From Nodosilinea sp. P-1105 (lineage in GTDB: Bacteria > Cyanobacteriota > Cyanobacteriia > Phormidesmidales > Phormidesmidaceae): DNA of 54,819 nt. Under the pieces are notes generated by a model. That model did not search any database and was not told the origin of the DNA. It was given only the letters and a program-made list of their open reading frames with translations. The stretch lies in the NCBI RefSeq assembly GCF_012911975.1, contig NZ_SMDQ01000036.1:1-54819 (forward strand), written 5' to 3'. The stretch's first letter is position 1. The number at the start of each line of letters is the position of its first letter. The translations under genes and the position numbers were made by a program. Shown here piece by piece: positions 1-7,381 of the stretch.

Positions 1-50
1 CCGCAGAGCTTTTCTTTACAAGTATCTATTGATACACGACAATTAACCCC

Positions 51-503
51 TTAACGTCCCGCCTTGTGGAGTGCTCCCACAGTATTGGCATTAGGAATTT
101 CAACGGAATAGTAAATAGACCTTCCCACCCCTGCCCATTGATATGTCGAAGCCTGATCGCGAGGTACATCTAAAACAATTTCTGGATCATCTTCAGGGCC
201 AAAGGAATACCGAATAGTGTCGCCAAGATCATAAAGTTCAATTCGTTTTCCATTCTCTGTCTGACAATAGAAAAGTAAATTATCATTCGAGTTTTGGCTT
301 AACTCGGTAACAGAACTGTCTTCTTGTGGCGGCAGCTGTTCGGACGATACTTCATTGGCAGAACCATTTTCTTGGAGAGATTGCTGTTGTTGAAGGGGTA
401 CTTCATTATTACAAGCGAACAAGCTAACTATACCTATGAGACTGGTTATTTTTAAATATAAAAAATTTTTAATCACAATAAAATTCCTGGTAAAATTACT
501 CAT
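51..503 (-). CDS. Small hypothetical lipoprotein
   Basis: A 150-aa protein. A short N-terminal hydrophobic stretch (about residues 17-31) ends in a lipobox-like L-F-A-C, so it is probably a lipoprotein anchored after Cys31. A Gln/Ser/Glu-rich, probably disordered linker follows (about 36-72). The C-terminal half has alternating hydrophobic residues with YCQTENGKRIELYDLGDTIRYSFG, suggesting a small beta-rich domain. I do not recognise the family. It overlaps the end of the upstream 82-aa gene by 8 bp, so it is the last gene of a three-gene minus-strand set. The start is an ATG, and base composition is more AT-rich than the cobalamin genes, consistent with accessory DNA. Lipoprotein assignment is inference from the signal sequence alone. 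Confidence 0.6.
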   Translation of the reverse strand: MSNFTRNFIVIKNFLYLKITSLIGIVSLFACNNEVPLQQQQSLQENGSANEVSSEQLPPQEDSSVTELSQNSNDNLLFYCQTENGKRIELYDLGDTIRYSFGPEDDPEIVLDVPRDQASTYQWAGVGRSIYYSVEIPNANTVGALHKAGR

Positions 504-744
504 CCGACAATTGTTCTAGCTCATCGGCCAGGGAAGTTTGAAATTCATCATCGCAATGCGTATGTAGGTGAACTGTAGACGCTGCCAACTCAGCCAGAAT
601 TTTGGCTTTCTGGCCATCCTGTAAGCCTGACAGTTGAAGTTGATGAATCAGTTCGAGAACTCGACCACATTCATCTCCCAACTCTCGGATCAGTACCCGA
701 AGCGTTTCATCTTGAATGGCTAGCGACCTTGTACCTAATTGCAT
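496..744 (-). CDS. Small hypothetical protein (82 aa)
   Basis: An 82-aa acidic, largely helical protein (Leu/Glu-rich, one HLHTHCDDEF segment near residues 59-68). There is no signal peptide or membrane segment and I do not recognise the family. It starts with ATG 2 bp after the stop of the 61-aa gene and overlaps the lipoprotein gene by 8 bp, so the three are probably co-transcribed. This compact packing is the main support for it being a real gene. Confidence 0.5.
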   Translation of the reverse strand: MQLGTRSLAIQDETLRVLIRELGDECGRVLELIHQLQLSGLQDGQKAKILAELAASTVHLHTHCDDEFQTSLADELEQLSDE

Positions 745-746
745 AA

Positions 747-932
747 CTATCTCCCTAACCGCTTTTTTGCTTGTTGAATACCTTTCTCAAATGCCCGAAT
801 CTCTTTCTCCCAATGACGAATTAGTCCCAAGTTGGGAAGTTCCCTCAGTTTTTCCAACCTGATCTTCTCTTGATGCTCGTCAATACACTTCTGTAAACTG
901 CGAATCGTCTTCAGATGATTTCGCTTTCCCAT
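747..932 (-). CDS. Small basic, helical hypothetical protein (61 aa)
   Basis: A 61-aa Lys/Arg-rich protein with regular hydrophobic spacing, likely one or two long helices or a coiled coil. It has one Trp-containing turn (GLIRHWEKEIRAF). No family is recognised. It is the first gene of the minus-strand trio ending at 51, separated from the next by 2 bp. Support is the ATG start and the tight spacing, and function is unknown. Confidence 0.4.
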   Translation of the reverse strand: MGKRNHLKTIRSLQKCIDEHQEKIRLEKLRELPNLGLIRHWEKEIRAFEKGIQQAKKRLGR

Positions 933-1157
933 TGGTTTCTACCATTCGCCCAATTTTAGCCAGGGTAATTATTTGAATCATAGGGTCTAGCGAGTTTGAT
1001 AGTTAACACTTACCTAACACGGTTGAACTCCCAGCGGACTTGGCGTAAGATATTCTGGCGGGGAATGACTTCTAGGCGGGGAAGAGAGAGGTGGCAGCCT
1101 CTCAAATCCCCTGAGACATCCCTCTTAGCGTAGGTAAGTGAGATGCCCTTAGGAGCC

Positions 1158-1185
1158 ATTCTAAGAGCTAGCGTCTTGTTTTACC
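1158..1185. repeat. 28-bp direct repeat, copy 1
   Basis: Starts ATTCTAAGAGCTAGCGT. It matches positions 2309-2336 at 26 of 28 bases in the same orientation. The two copies bracket the 78-aa gene and the PIN/UPF0175 toxin-antitoxin pair. Confidence 0.7.
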
Positions 1186-1211
1186 TTCATTTGGGACCGC
1201 TAGATCGTTCC

Positions 1212-1234
1212 CCGTTTTCCTAAACCGAAAACGG
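1212..1234 (+). promoter_or_regulatory. 5' leader hairpin of the 78-aa gene
   Basis: CCGTTTTC (1212-1219) and GAAAACGG (1227-1234) form a perfect 8-bp stem with a 7-nt loop, ending 10 nt before the ATG at 1245. GAGAAG follows directly and may be the ribosome-binding site. The stem could control translation or mRNA stability; this is inferred only from position. Confidence 0.4.
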
Positions 1235-1244
1235 AGAAGCCCGT

Positions 1245-1481
1245 ATGTATCAACCTAACCCTGGAGACCTCAAGGTCTCCACTCAGTTCAAGTTGCCCAC
1301 CTACCAGCCCGATCGCCTCTGTCACATCCTGCTGGGGGACTATGCCGCTGTGGTCGAAGCGATCAATCGCATGGAGCTGCTGCGCTACTGCGAGCGTATC
1401 GCCTGGGTCGAGCCTATCCCCACCGGGCGCAATGGTGAATACATCAGTGTAATGACCCGCCGGATTACGCCGCTGGAGTAG
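1245..1481 (+). CDS. Conserved-looking hypothetical protein (78 aa)
   Basis: A 78-aa soluble protein beginning MYQPNPGDLKVSTQFKLPTY, with a central DYAAVVEAINRMELLRYCE helix and a C-terminal strand-like segment (GEYISVMTRRITPLE). No signal peptide or membrane segment. GC content and codon use resemble the host genes rather than the flanking AT-rich accessory genes. I recall no named family. It stands alone on the plus strand behind a short hairpin and may be monocistronic. Function unknown. Confidence 0.55.
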   Translation: MYQPNPGDLKVSTQFKLPTYQPDRLCHILLGDYAAVVEAINRMELLRYCERIAWVEPIPTGRNGEYISVMTRRITPLE

Positions 1482-1542
1482 ACAGCCACAGAGGGAGGCA
1501 AGTTAAGTAAGCGTGTGATGGCAGATTATCAAAAATCTGCTG

Positions 1543-2037
1543 TCATACTTCGCCTACCATGGTTAAAATCTGGTCATATAGAGCCGAAGACACTCTAAAT
1601 TCCGATGTCGCAATCAATCTATCCATTAAGGGCTTCACAGCATTTATGAGTCCCTTTTGTTTTGCTTCAATCAGAATACCAAGCAAGCCAGTGATTCTAA
1701 CCCCAAGACGGTTTGCTTCAGTCCTCCCACGGCGTTCGTCAATCAGCAACAGGTCAGCACCTAACTCAAGTGCGAGCACAATGGCTTCGGATTCACCAGG
1801 ATTCAGACGTGCTTCGTTATGAAGACGTTCCACAGCTCTCCGATTGGCAACGATTTTGACCTGTAGCCATTTGTTTGCGTCAACCTCAACTGCTCCAGAT
1901 GCTGGTGGAACGATAGCGGTCAGCTCACGATACACTGCCTCTGGGATAAAGACCTGTCCATAAAGTTGATTTAGAAGTTTCAGGTGGTTAACGGCTGCCA
2001 GGTTGGTGAGCGCAGAAGTATCGCTAACAACAATCAC
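1543..2037 (-). CDS. PIN-domain toxin (DUF3368/VapC-like)
   Basis: A 164-aa PIN-domain protein of the DUF3368 type, expected to be a metal-dependent RNase toxin. The acidic residues of the PIN active site are visible: D6 in MIVVSDTSAL, E38 in VYRELT, E82/E84 in NPGESEAIVLAL, and D100 in LLLIDERRGR. The start is GTG inside a GTGA overlap with the stop of the upstream UPF0175 gene, so translation is coupled, as is usual for antitoxin-toxin pairs. Known family members cleave tRNA or other RNA; the target here is unknown. The pair lies between two copies of a 28-bp direct repeat, which hints at separate acquisition. Confidence 0.85.
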   Translation of the reverse strand: MIVVSDTSALTNLAAVNHLKLLNQLYGQVFIPEAVYRELTAIVPPASGAVEVDANKWLQVKIVANRRAVERLHNEARLNPGESEAIVLALELGADLLLIDERRGRTEANRLGVRITGLLGILIEAKQKGLINAVKPLMDRLIATSEFRVSSALYDQILTMVGEV

Positions 2038-2282
2038 AACCGCCCCAATGCTCGTAAATTTTCTAAGTCTAGTTCAAAATCCTCAACATCGTAGGTGTAA
2101 AGAGGAATACTGCGCTGCTTGAGAAGTTGCCGAAATTCAGTCAGAGGTAAATTAGCTAGTTGGCTAGCGTAGCCTAACGTTAACCGACCGGCTTGAAACA
2201 GAAGCAGAGCAATTTCCTGTTGAAACTCATTTGGTGTGAGCTGCGAAGCTTGAAGAATTTCGTCCGGGATAACAATATTCAT
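2034..2282 (-). CDS. UPF0175 family antitoxin
   Basis: An 82-aa protein with the UPF0175 pattern: an N-terminal strand (MNIVIPDEIL), a middle helix-turn-helix-like region (LLFQAGRLTLGYASQLANLP) and the typical end S-I-P-L-Y-T-Y-D-V-E-D-F-E-L-D-L. Members usually sit directly upstream of a DUF3368 PIN toxin, exactly as here with a 4-bp overlap. The likely role is binding and neutralising the toxin and repressing the operon through its DNA-binding part. ATG start. The family call is by recognition of the conserved end and the partner. Confidence 0.82.
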   Translation of the reverse strand: MNIVIPDEILQASQLTPNEFQQEIALLLFQAGRLTLGYASQLANLPLTEFRQLLKQRSIPLYTYDVEDFELDLENLRALGRL

Positions 2283-2308
2283 GGCAAAAGATCGAGCTAA
2301 TTACTGAT

Positions 2309-2336
2309 ATTCTAAGAGCTAGCGTTTTGTTTTGCC
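2309..2336. repeat. 28-bp direct repeat, copy 2
   Basis: Same orientation as the copy at 1158-1185, with two mismatches (C/T and A/G). It lies between the start of the UPF0175 gene and the end of the nuclease-FtsK gene. Confidence 0.7.
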
Positions 2337-2365
2337 GGGCCTATTCGGCTGGGCGATGCTGATAC

Positions 2366-4384
2366 TCACAACTTAATTTCTGGGGCATAGAGGCTCTGGA
2401 GCCGTAGCAACTGTGCCCCTTTGAGGTAGAGCAGATCGCCTTTACCGAGCAGGTTGACGGCATCCCCCTGTTTGCCGCCCAGGATGATGGCGGAATCGGC
2501 ATCGCTGGCGGTTTTGAGGGCTACCCGTCCGGGCAAATTGGAGCGAATTAAAGGGGTGACGACCCTGGCTTCGGGGCGCTGGGTGGCAATCACCAGGTGA
2601 ATTCCGGCGGCACGGGCCATGGCCCCCAGGCGTTTGATGCTGTGCTCGATCGCATTACGGCTGTCTTTTTCGGCCATAAAGTCGGCATATTCGTCAAAGA
2701 TGCAGACAATGCGCGGTAGGGGGTGGTTGCTTTTTTGGTTGTAGCGGCTGAGGTCTGGGCAGCGACTCTGCTCGAACCGCTGGTAGCGTCGTTCCATTTC
2801 GCTGACTAGAGATTCCATCAGGGCGATCGCGCCTTCGGTGTCTTTAACGATGGGTTCTAGCAGCCAGGGAATGGTTTCGAACTCCGGGAAGGTGACCCGT
2901 TTGGGATCGACTAAGGCAATGTTGAGGTGCTCGGGGGTGTGGCGGGCCAGCAGGCTGAGCAGCAGCGATCGCAGGAATTCACTCTTACCGCTGCCCGTGG
3001 TGCCCCCCACCAGAAAGTGGCAGGTATTAGGGTCCGATAGATCGGCTTCGACTAAATCGCCATCTAAATTCACCCCCAGGGCAATATGCACTGGGGCCGT
3101 GGGTGGCAAGGTTTGGCCTGTAAGGTAGTGCTCAAACAACGCACTTTGGCGATCGGGTCGGGGTAGGTCGACGCTGACATAACCGGCCTGGGGGGCGATC
3201 ATCGGCGGGGCGGTGAGGCCCATTTGTACCCGCAGATCGTCGGTGAGGCGCAGGATGGCGCTGACCTTCACCCCTAGCTGGGGTTTGAGTTTGATCCGTA
3301 AAAAGGCCGGAGCCAGGGCCACCCCCTGTAAGTCAACCCCTACCCCAAAGGACTCTAGGGTGGTGACCAGGTGCTGGGCGATCGCTTCAATGTCAGGGCT
3401 GATAGCGGGCGATGGGGGACTGGTTGGTGGGGAAATTGGCCCCCCCGGCCCCCCAATGGTGGGGGGAGAAAGCGACGCTGAGGGGGCTGGCGATGAAGTA
3501 CCCGACTGGAGAGACTCCTGGAAATAGGTCTGGCACTTTTTCTTTTGGGGACAGATGTCGCACAGGGAGGGTTGAATGGTTTTGGGCGGTGGCTCCCCCT
3601 GCCCTGGCTGCCAGGCTAGCCAGTCACGGATTTGCATCAGCTTGGGGGGAATCAGCTGATGGACGGTGGCTTCCAGCTGTGCCCAGGGATAGACCTGCTC
3701 CTGCCAGTCTGGCAGCACGCTATAGACCGCAGAGTCGATGGGCACGCCAATTTGCTTTTGCAGCATGTAGCTGTAGAGGGCTACCTGGGCCAGCTGGGCG
3801 GACGGTTCGGGGGATTGGTAGGTTTTATATTCTACGACGCACAGCCGCTGGTGCTGAAAGTCATACACCAGGCTGTCGAACTGGCCCTGCACCAGTTGCT
3901 CAGTACCATCGGGCAATGGGAACGTATGCTTAACCTTGAGTTCCTGGGCCAGAAAGGTTTTTTGTAGCACCTCCTGGGCGTCGCAATAGTGGCGATTGCT
4001 GACCAACAACCGCGCCCAGCGCTGGATTAAGCCCAGGAGCCCTTGCCACAGGTGATGCAGGGCTGGGGCTTTGCTAGCATCCTTGGCGATCGCGGTTTGC
4101 AGATAGGGAAAAAAGCAAGCTTTGTAGAGGGTTTGCTGCAGGGTTTGGGCGATCGCGTCGGTATCTAGCTGGTCCGGTTCTCCTTCAAACAAGGCAGGTA
4201 GGGTGGCGTCTGTGCGTAAATGGCGGACAAAGTGATCGGATAATTTGTGGAAGGCGCTACCAATCCCCAGGGCACCTGTCGCTGGCAAAAACATAGTCAT
4301 GCCATTGAAGTGGTGCCCCAAATACAGTAAGCGGGGACACTCAAAGGCGAGGCGAACTTTGGTGACACTCAGGGAAGTTGTCAT
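2366..4384 (-). CDS. Fe-S PD-(D/E)XK nuclease fused to FtsK-type DNA translocase
   Basis: A 672-aa two-domain protein (ATG at 4384, in an ATGA overlap with the upstream ATPase gene; a TTG at 4399 is a less likely start). Residues 1-290 look like a RecB/AddB/Cas4-type nuclease: H46 in GSAFHKL, D170 in GQFD, E185-x-K187 in VVEYKT, and Q200xxxY204. It has the split cysteine set of an iron-sulfur cluster (C16 in FECPRL; C275, C278, C284 in LCDICPQKKKC). A Pro/Ser-rich linker follows (about 297-326), then an FtsK/SpoIIIE motor: Walker A GGTTGSGKS (460-468), Walker B IFDE (D564-E565), and IATQRPE. The membrane segments and the gamma domain of chromosomal FtsK are absent. It should be an ATP-driven dsDNA motor that carries its own nuclease. 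The role in defence or DNA processing is inferred. Confidence 0.85.
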   Translation of the reverse strand: MTTSLSVTKVRLAFECPRLLYLGHHFNGMTMFLPATGALGIGSAFHKLSDHFVRHLRTDATLPALFEGEPDQLDTDAIAQTLQQTLYKACFFPYLQTAIAKDASKAPALHHLWQGLLGLIQRWARLLVSNRHYCDAQEVLQKTFLAQELKVKHTFPLPDGTEQLVQGQFDSLVYDFQHQRLCVVEYKTYQSPEPSAQLAQVALYSYMLQKQIGVPIDSAVYSVLPDWQEQVYPWAQLEATVHQLIPPKLMQIRDWLAWQPGQGEPPPKTIQPSLCDICPQKKKCQTYFQESLQSGTSSPAPSASLSPPTIGGPGGPISPPTSPPSPAISPDIEAIAQHLVTTLESFGVGVDLQGVALAPAFLRIKLKPQLGVKVSAILRLTDDLRVQMGLTAPPMIAPQAGYVSVDLPRPDRQSALFEHYLTGQTLPPTAPVHIALGVNLDGDLVEADLSDPNTCHFLVGGTTGSGKSEFLRSLLLSLLARHTPEHLNIALVDPKRVTFPEFETIPWLLEPIVKDTEGAIALMESLVSEMERRYQRFEQSRCPDLSRYNQKSNHPLPRIVCIFDEYADFMAEKDSRNAIEHSIKRLGAMARAAGIHLVIATQRPEARVVTPLIRSNLPGRVALKTASDADSAIILGGKQGDAVNLLGKGDLLYLKGAQLLRLQSLYAPEIKL

Positions 4385-6405
4385 TGAGGCACGTAGCAAA
4401 TCAATTGCCCAGCGGGATCGGCATTGGGATCAAGCAACTGAATCCGGTTTTGCTGGCAGAGGGTTTTGACCATCGTATCAATCGTAGCTTTCTCTGTTTT
4501 GGGAAACTGTTTCTGGGTATTCTGCACCAACACCATGCGGCCAATCAGGGACTGGGTCGCCACTATGTTCAGGATATAGTCGGCGATGGCTGATGTGTCT
4601 ACTTCTATTGTCTCGTCACCTCCCCCAGGGTTTGGGTCGCCTGAGGCCGCTACCACCTGTAGGTCTTGCAGCAATGGGCATGACTCCAAGACCTTAGATT
4701 GCCGCACAAAGGCCTGAAGATCCTTAAGGTGAGGGGTGGTTTGGCCAATCACCAGTTCGCCCCCCTGGGCGGCGGTGGCTAGTTTGTGGTAAGTCTCCAG
4801 GTACTGCACCGATAGCAGATCGGGCTTAAGGTGATGGCGGGCGGCCTGGGACTGAAAAACCTGTTGATAGATTTGTTGGCCTCTATTTTTTGGTTTGCCG
4901 AGCTTTTCGGCTCGAATGAAATACAGGCGATCGCAAGTATTTTTCTTGACCTGCTTTTGACAGGCATTCATTAAATGGTAAAAGGTGTTCATGTTGCGAT
5001 CTTCGCTCCAGACAATGCCAGTGCGGGAGTGCTGCTGGTGGGAAAGGGAATAGGAGGCAAACCGACTACTGGTTAAAAACTGAGGCGTAGCCTGGGGCAC
5101 CTGCAGGGCTTCTAAAACCTGCCGCAGTCGCCAAATTAGCTCGGGGGAAGTAAATTGACTAATCCGAGTGACTTGTTGCTGTGCCAGCTTAAACTCCTTT
5201 TCCCAGGTAACTTTGAAGTTGGCCTGGATGGGGGGATCAACGGGGGGTTGCACCGGCTGATCAGGGGGCGGAGTCGTCAGATCGGGCAACTCTCCATGTT
5301 GCTTGAAGTGGGTAATCAGCATTTGCCCCAGCATTAGCGTATTGCGGGGCAGGGTTTTACCTCGGGGGAACTTGTGATTGAGATAATCTGCCGATAACGG
5401 AGCAATGGCACTATCAGGTTTTGGCTTAGCATGGGCATGGATGGGAGCAAGACGGGTAGCCCAGAGTGCTTGGGCTTGTTCCAGGTTGATTGGGTGTAAT
5501 TTAACTATTTCGTGAATGCGGGCTCGATCCGCCGGTTGGATAGCCGAGCAGTTTTGGCGCCAAGAGCTAGTGATGATGCTAATGATCACCAAAAAGTTGT
5601 TGAGGTTGTCGTTATGAATAGTTGAATTTAAATTGAACAAGCTCTGTAAGTCGAGCTTGTCCTCGCTGAGGCGGGGAATGCCATCCAGGTTGTCGAAGCA
5701 CAGCACGATCGGTTGGGTCGCTGCCGCCAGACGGCCAAAGTTACCCAAGATATGGTGGGCGGCATCTTCGGAATCAAGGGAGCGTTTCACCCGCAAAGCC
5801 TTGAGATCCTCTTGATCTAAATCATCCCCTTTGAGCCAGTCATAGGCCAAGGGCCGCAGCTCTGGATTGGTGACCAAGTCATATAGAACCCCAAAAAACT
5901 CTTTGGCGTGATAAATTCCTGCCGGAAAGCTGGCCCTTAAGTCGCGGATAAAAATGCTCCGTTCTCCCAAAATCCATTTGGTGAAGGTGCGATCGCGCAA
6001 ACTGGGTAACCCCTTCAGCCAAAGCACCAGTTGTGATTCAGATTGACCTTCTGGGGCATGGATCAAGCTATCAATCGTACTGCGTAGGGTATGCCGCCAT
6101 AGGTAATCGCTGTCGGGCCATGGACCGATGTAGGCAAAGAAGGCCTTGCTATTGAGCTGTCGTTTGAGGCGGCCCAGCAAATAGCTTTTCCCAGAGCCTG
6201 AATCGCCGGTTAGTAAAAGGGTGCGAGTATGGCGATCGCTGGCCACTTGATCGAGGGTTTTCTCAATGGTTTGTAGCACTGCCCAATGAATTCCCTCAAC
6301 CTCCTGGTTGGGGTCCTGGTTTTCTTGCCAGAAATTACCCGGTTTGAAGGTACTGGCATCAAACGGATTGAGATTGCGCTGAATCAGTTGTTGAAGAGAA
6401 GTCAC
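4381..6405 (-). CDS. Large P-loop (AAA-like) ATPase
   Basis: A 674-aa protein with Walker A GDSGSGKS at residues 67-74 and Walker B IVLCFDNLDG (D238), followed by a sensor-like strand (VIISIITSSW). The layout resembles AAA/STAND-type regulatory ATPases or Orc/Cdc6-like loaders. After a Pro-rich spacer (about 385-405), the C-terminal third (about 415-670) has no family I can name. It contains SRTGIVWSEDRNMNTFYHL and ELVIGQTTPHLKD. It lacks membrane segments. It sits between the winged-helix gene (31 bp upstream) and the nuclease-FtsK gene (ATGA overlap), so the three are probably translated together. A loader or switch for the translocase is a reasonable but unproven idea. Confidence 0.75.
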   Translation of the reverse strand: MTSLQQLIQRNLNPFDASTFKPGNFWQENQDPNQEVEGIHWAVLQTIEKTLDQVASDRHTRTLLLTGDSGSGKSYLLGRLKRQLNSKAFFAYIGPWPDSDYLWRHTLRSTIDSLIHAPEGQSESQLVLWLKGLPSLRDRTFTKWILGERSIFIRDLRASFPAGIYHAKEFFGVLYDLVTNPELRPLAYDWLKGDDLDQEDLKALRVKRSLDSEDAAHHILGNFGRLAAATQPIVLCFDNLDGIPRLSEDKLDLQSLFNLNSTIHNDNLNNFLVIISIITSSWRQNCSAIQPADRARIHEIVKLHPINLEQAQALWATRLAPIHAHAKPKPDSAIAPLSADYLNHKFPRGKTLPRNTLMLGQMLITHFKQHGELPDLTTPPPDQPVQPPVDPPIQANFKVTWEKEFKLAQQQVTRISQFTSPELIWRLRQVLEALQVPQATPQFLTSSRFASYSLSHQQHSRTGIVWSEDRNMNTFYHLMNACQKQVKKNTCDRLYFIRAEKLGKPKNRGQQIYQQVFQSQAARHHLKPDLLSVQYLETYHKLATAAQGGELVIGQTTPHLKDLQAFVRQSKVLESCPLLQDLQVVAASGDPNPGGGDETIEVDTSAIADYILNIVATQSLIGRMVLVQNTQKQFPKTEKATIDTMVKTLCQQNRIQLLDPNADPAGQLICYVPQ

Positions 6406-6436
6406 AAGCGTCTACCGAGGGTTCAACGGTCTTACA

Positions 6437-7276
6437 TCACTGGAGCACACTAATGAAAAATAGGGGGCCTCCAATATCCTGGGGAATGCCAGCATTTAGC
6501 TGCACTTCACTGTAGGCAGCTACATCTTGCAGGGTACCCAACTCAATGCGATCGCTACGTTCCAGGGCATATAGCTGCTGATCTAAGTCTTCCCGGCTGA
6601 GGGGGGGCTGTAGCTGGTCGCGCAGATGAAAAATGGGTAAATAGTTGTCGGTGCCCAGTTGTTTATCCAACTGTTGGATCATGGCTAGAACCGTCTCTGG
6701 GGTGACCTGGGCAGCCTCAGTCAGCGGCTTCCCTGGGCTGGGGGCATCAGTGCCCTGGGTCGTCCCTAAGGATTGCCGCAGAAACGTGACATAGGTGCCA
6801 ACCATGGACTTCGTAAAGGTGGCATTCCCTGCGGGGGTAAATTCGTGGCAGAGAAACGCCTTGCCCTGGGCGGTGAGCCAGACCTGTTTAATTTGGGTTT
6901 TGTTAACCTTGACCAGGCCGCGATCGACAAGCTGCCGCAGCAGCCGTTGGCGAGCATTGGCCGGGACCTTCTTGGCCATGCCTGGGGTGGCCACCTGGGT
7001 AGCGGCGACCTGGACCAGATGGCGCTCATCGGGGGTGACTGGCAGGGTGCTGGTGTCGAGGCTTAGCAGCGATTTGCCAGCGGCGGTAATGCTGTAGTGA
7101 GAAATCTCTTCTTCGTAATCGACCAACCCCTGGCTACAGAGGTTCTTGCAGGCTTTGTCCTGCTCTGAGGCTGGCGTGTTAGCGTTGGGTTTGATTTTAC
7201 TAATTGGGCTGCGATACTGGGGAGCATGCTCTAGTAAGCGCAGTAAAAACTTGGACTCTAAATGGGACAACGCCAT
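6437..7276 (-). CDS. Multi-winged-helix protein, first gene of the nuclease-translocase operon
   Basis: A 279-aa protein from the ATG at 7276; a GTG at 7333 preceded by a GGGGG stretch would add 19 residues. I see three winged-helix-like units: about 4-72 (ending YSITAAGKSLL), 84-145 (ending QVWLTAQGKAFL), and a C-terminal one at about 195-279 (LPIFHLRDQL ... REDLDQQLYALERSDRIEL ... AGIPQDIGGPLFFI). Such units bind DNA or proteins. It is the first gene of the trio with the P-loop ATPase and the nuclease-FtsK fusion and could give the complex DNA specificity, or regulate it. It lies 105 bp downstream of cobO on the same strand, so read-through from the B12 operon is possible. No named family recognised. 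Confidence 0.65.
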   Translation of the reverse strand: MALSHLESKFLLRLLEHAPQYRSPISKIKPNANTPASEQDKACKNLCSQGLVDYEEEISHYSITAAGKSLLSLDTSTLPVTPDERHLVQVAATQVATPGMAKKVPANARQRLLRQLVDRGLVKVNKTQIKQVWLTAQGKAFLCHEFTPAGNATFTKSMVGTYVTFLRQSLGTTQGTDAPSPGKPLTEAAQVTPETVLAMIQQLDKQLGTDNYLPIFHLRDQLQPPLSREDLDQQLYALERSDRIELGTLQDVAAYSEVQLNAGIPQDIGGPLFFISVLQ

Positions 7277-7381
7277 AGGGGGCAGTCTGTAAGATGAAGG
7301 ACTTTCCCCAGTGTAGGCAAGGTCCCCTGGCACAATAACCCCCGTTAACGAGATGTGACGTTTGCCCGCCCAGCGCTTGCC

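Larger units (their letters stand above)
933..1244. other. Intergenic region with inverted repeats
   Basis: About 310 bp between divergent genes, with no convincing ORF. CACTTACCTA at 1007-1016 is matched by its exact reverse complement at 1131-1140, bracketing about 115 bp; this could be a small MITE-like remnant. One copy of the 28-bp direct repeat is at 1158-1185 and an 8-bp hairpin is at 1212-1234. It presumably holds divergent promoters, but I could not define -10/-35 boxes. Confidence 0.4.

Noticed and set aside
3412-3933. Plus-strand frames opposite the nuclease-FtsK gene
   Set aside because: Shadow frames in a GC-rich gene; Pro/Arg/Ala-rich without motifs.
2366-4384. Chromosomal FtsK cell-division translocase
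   Set aside because: It has the motor motifs but no N-terminal membrane segments and no C-terminal gamma domain, and it carries a nuclease domain instead.
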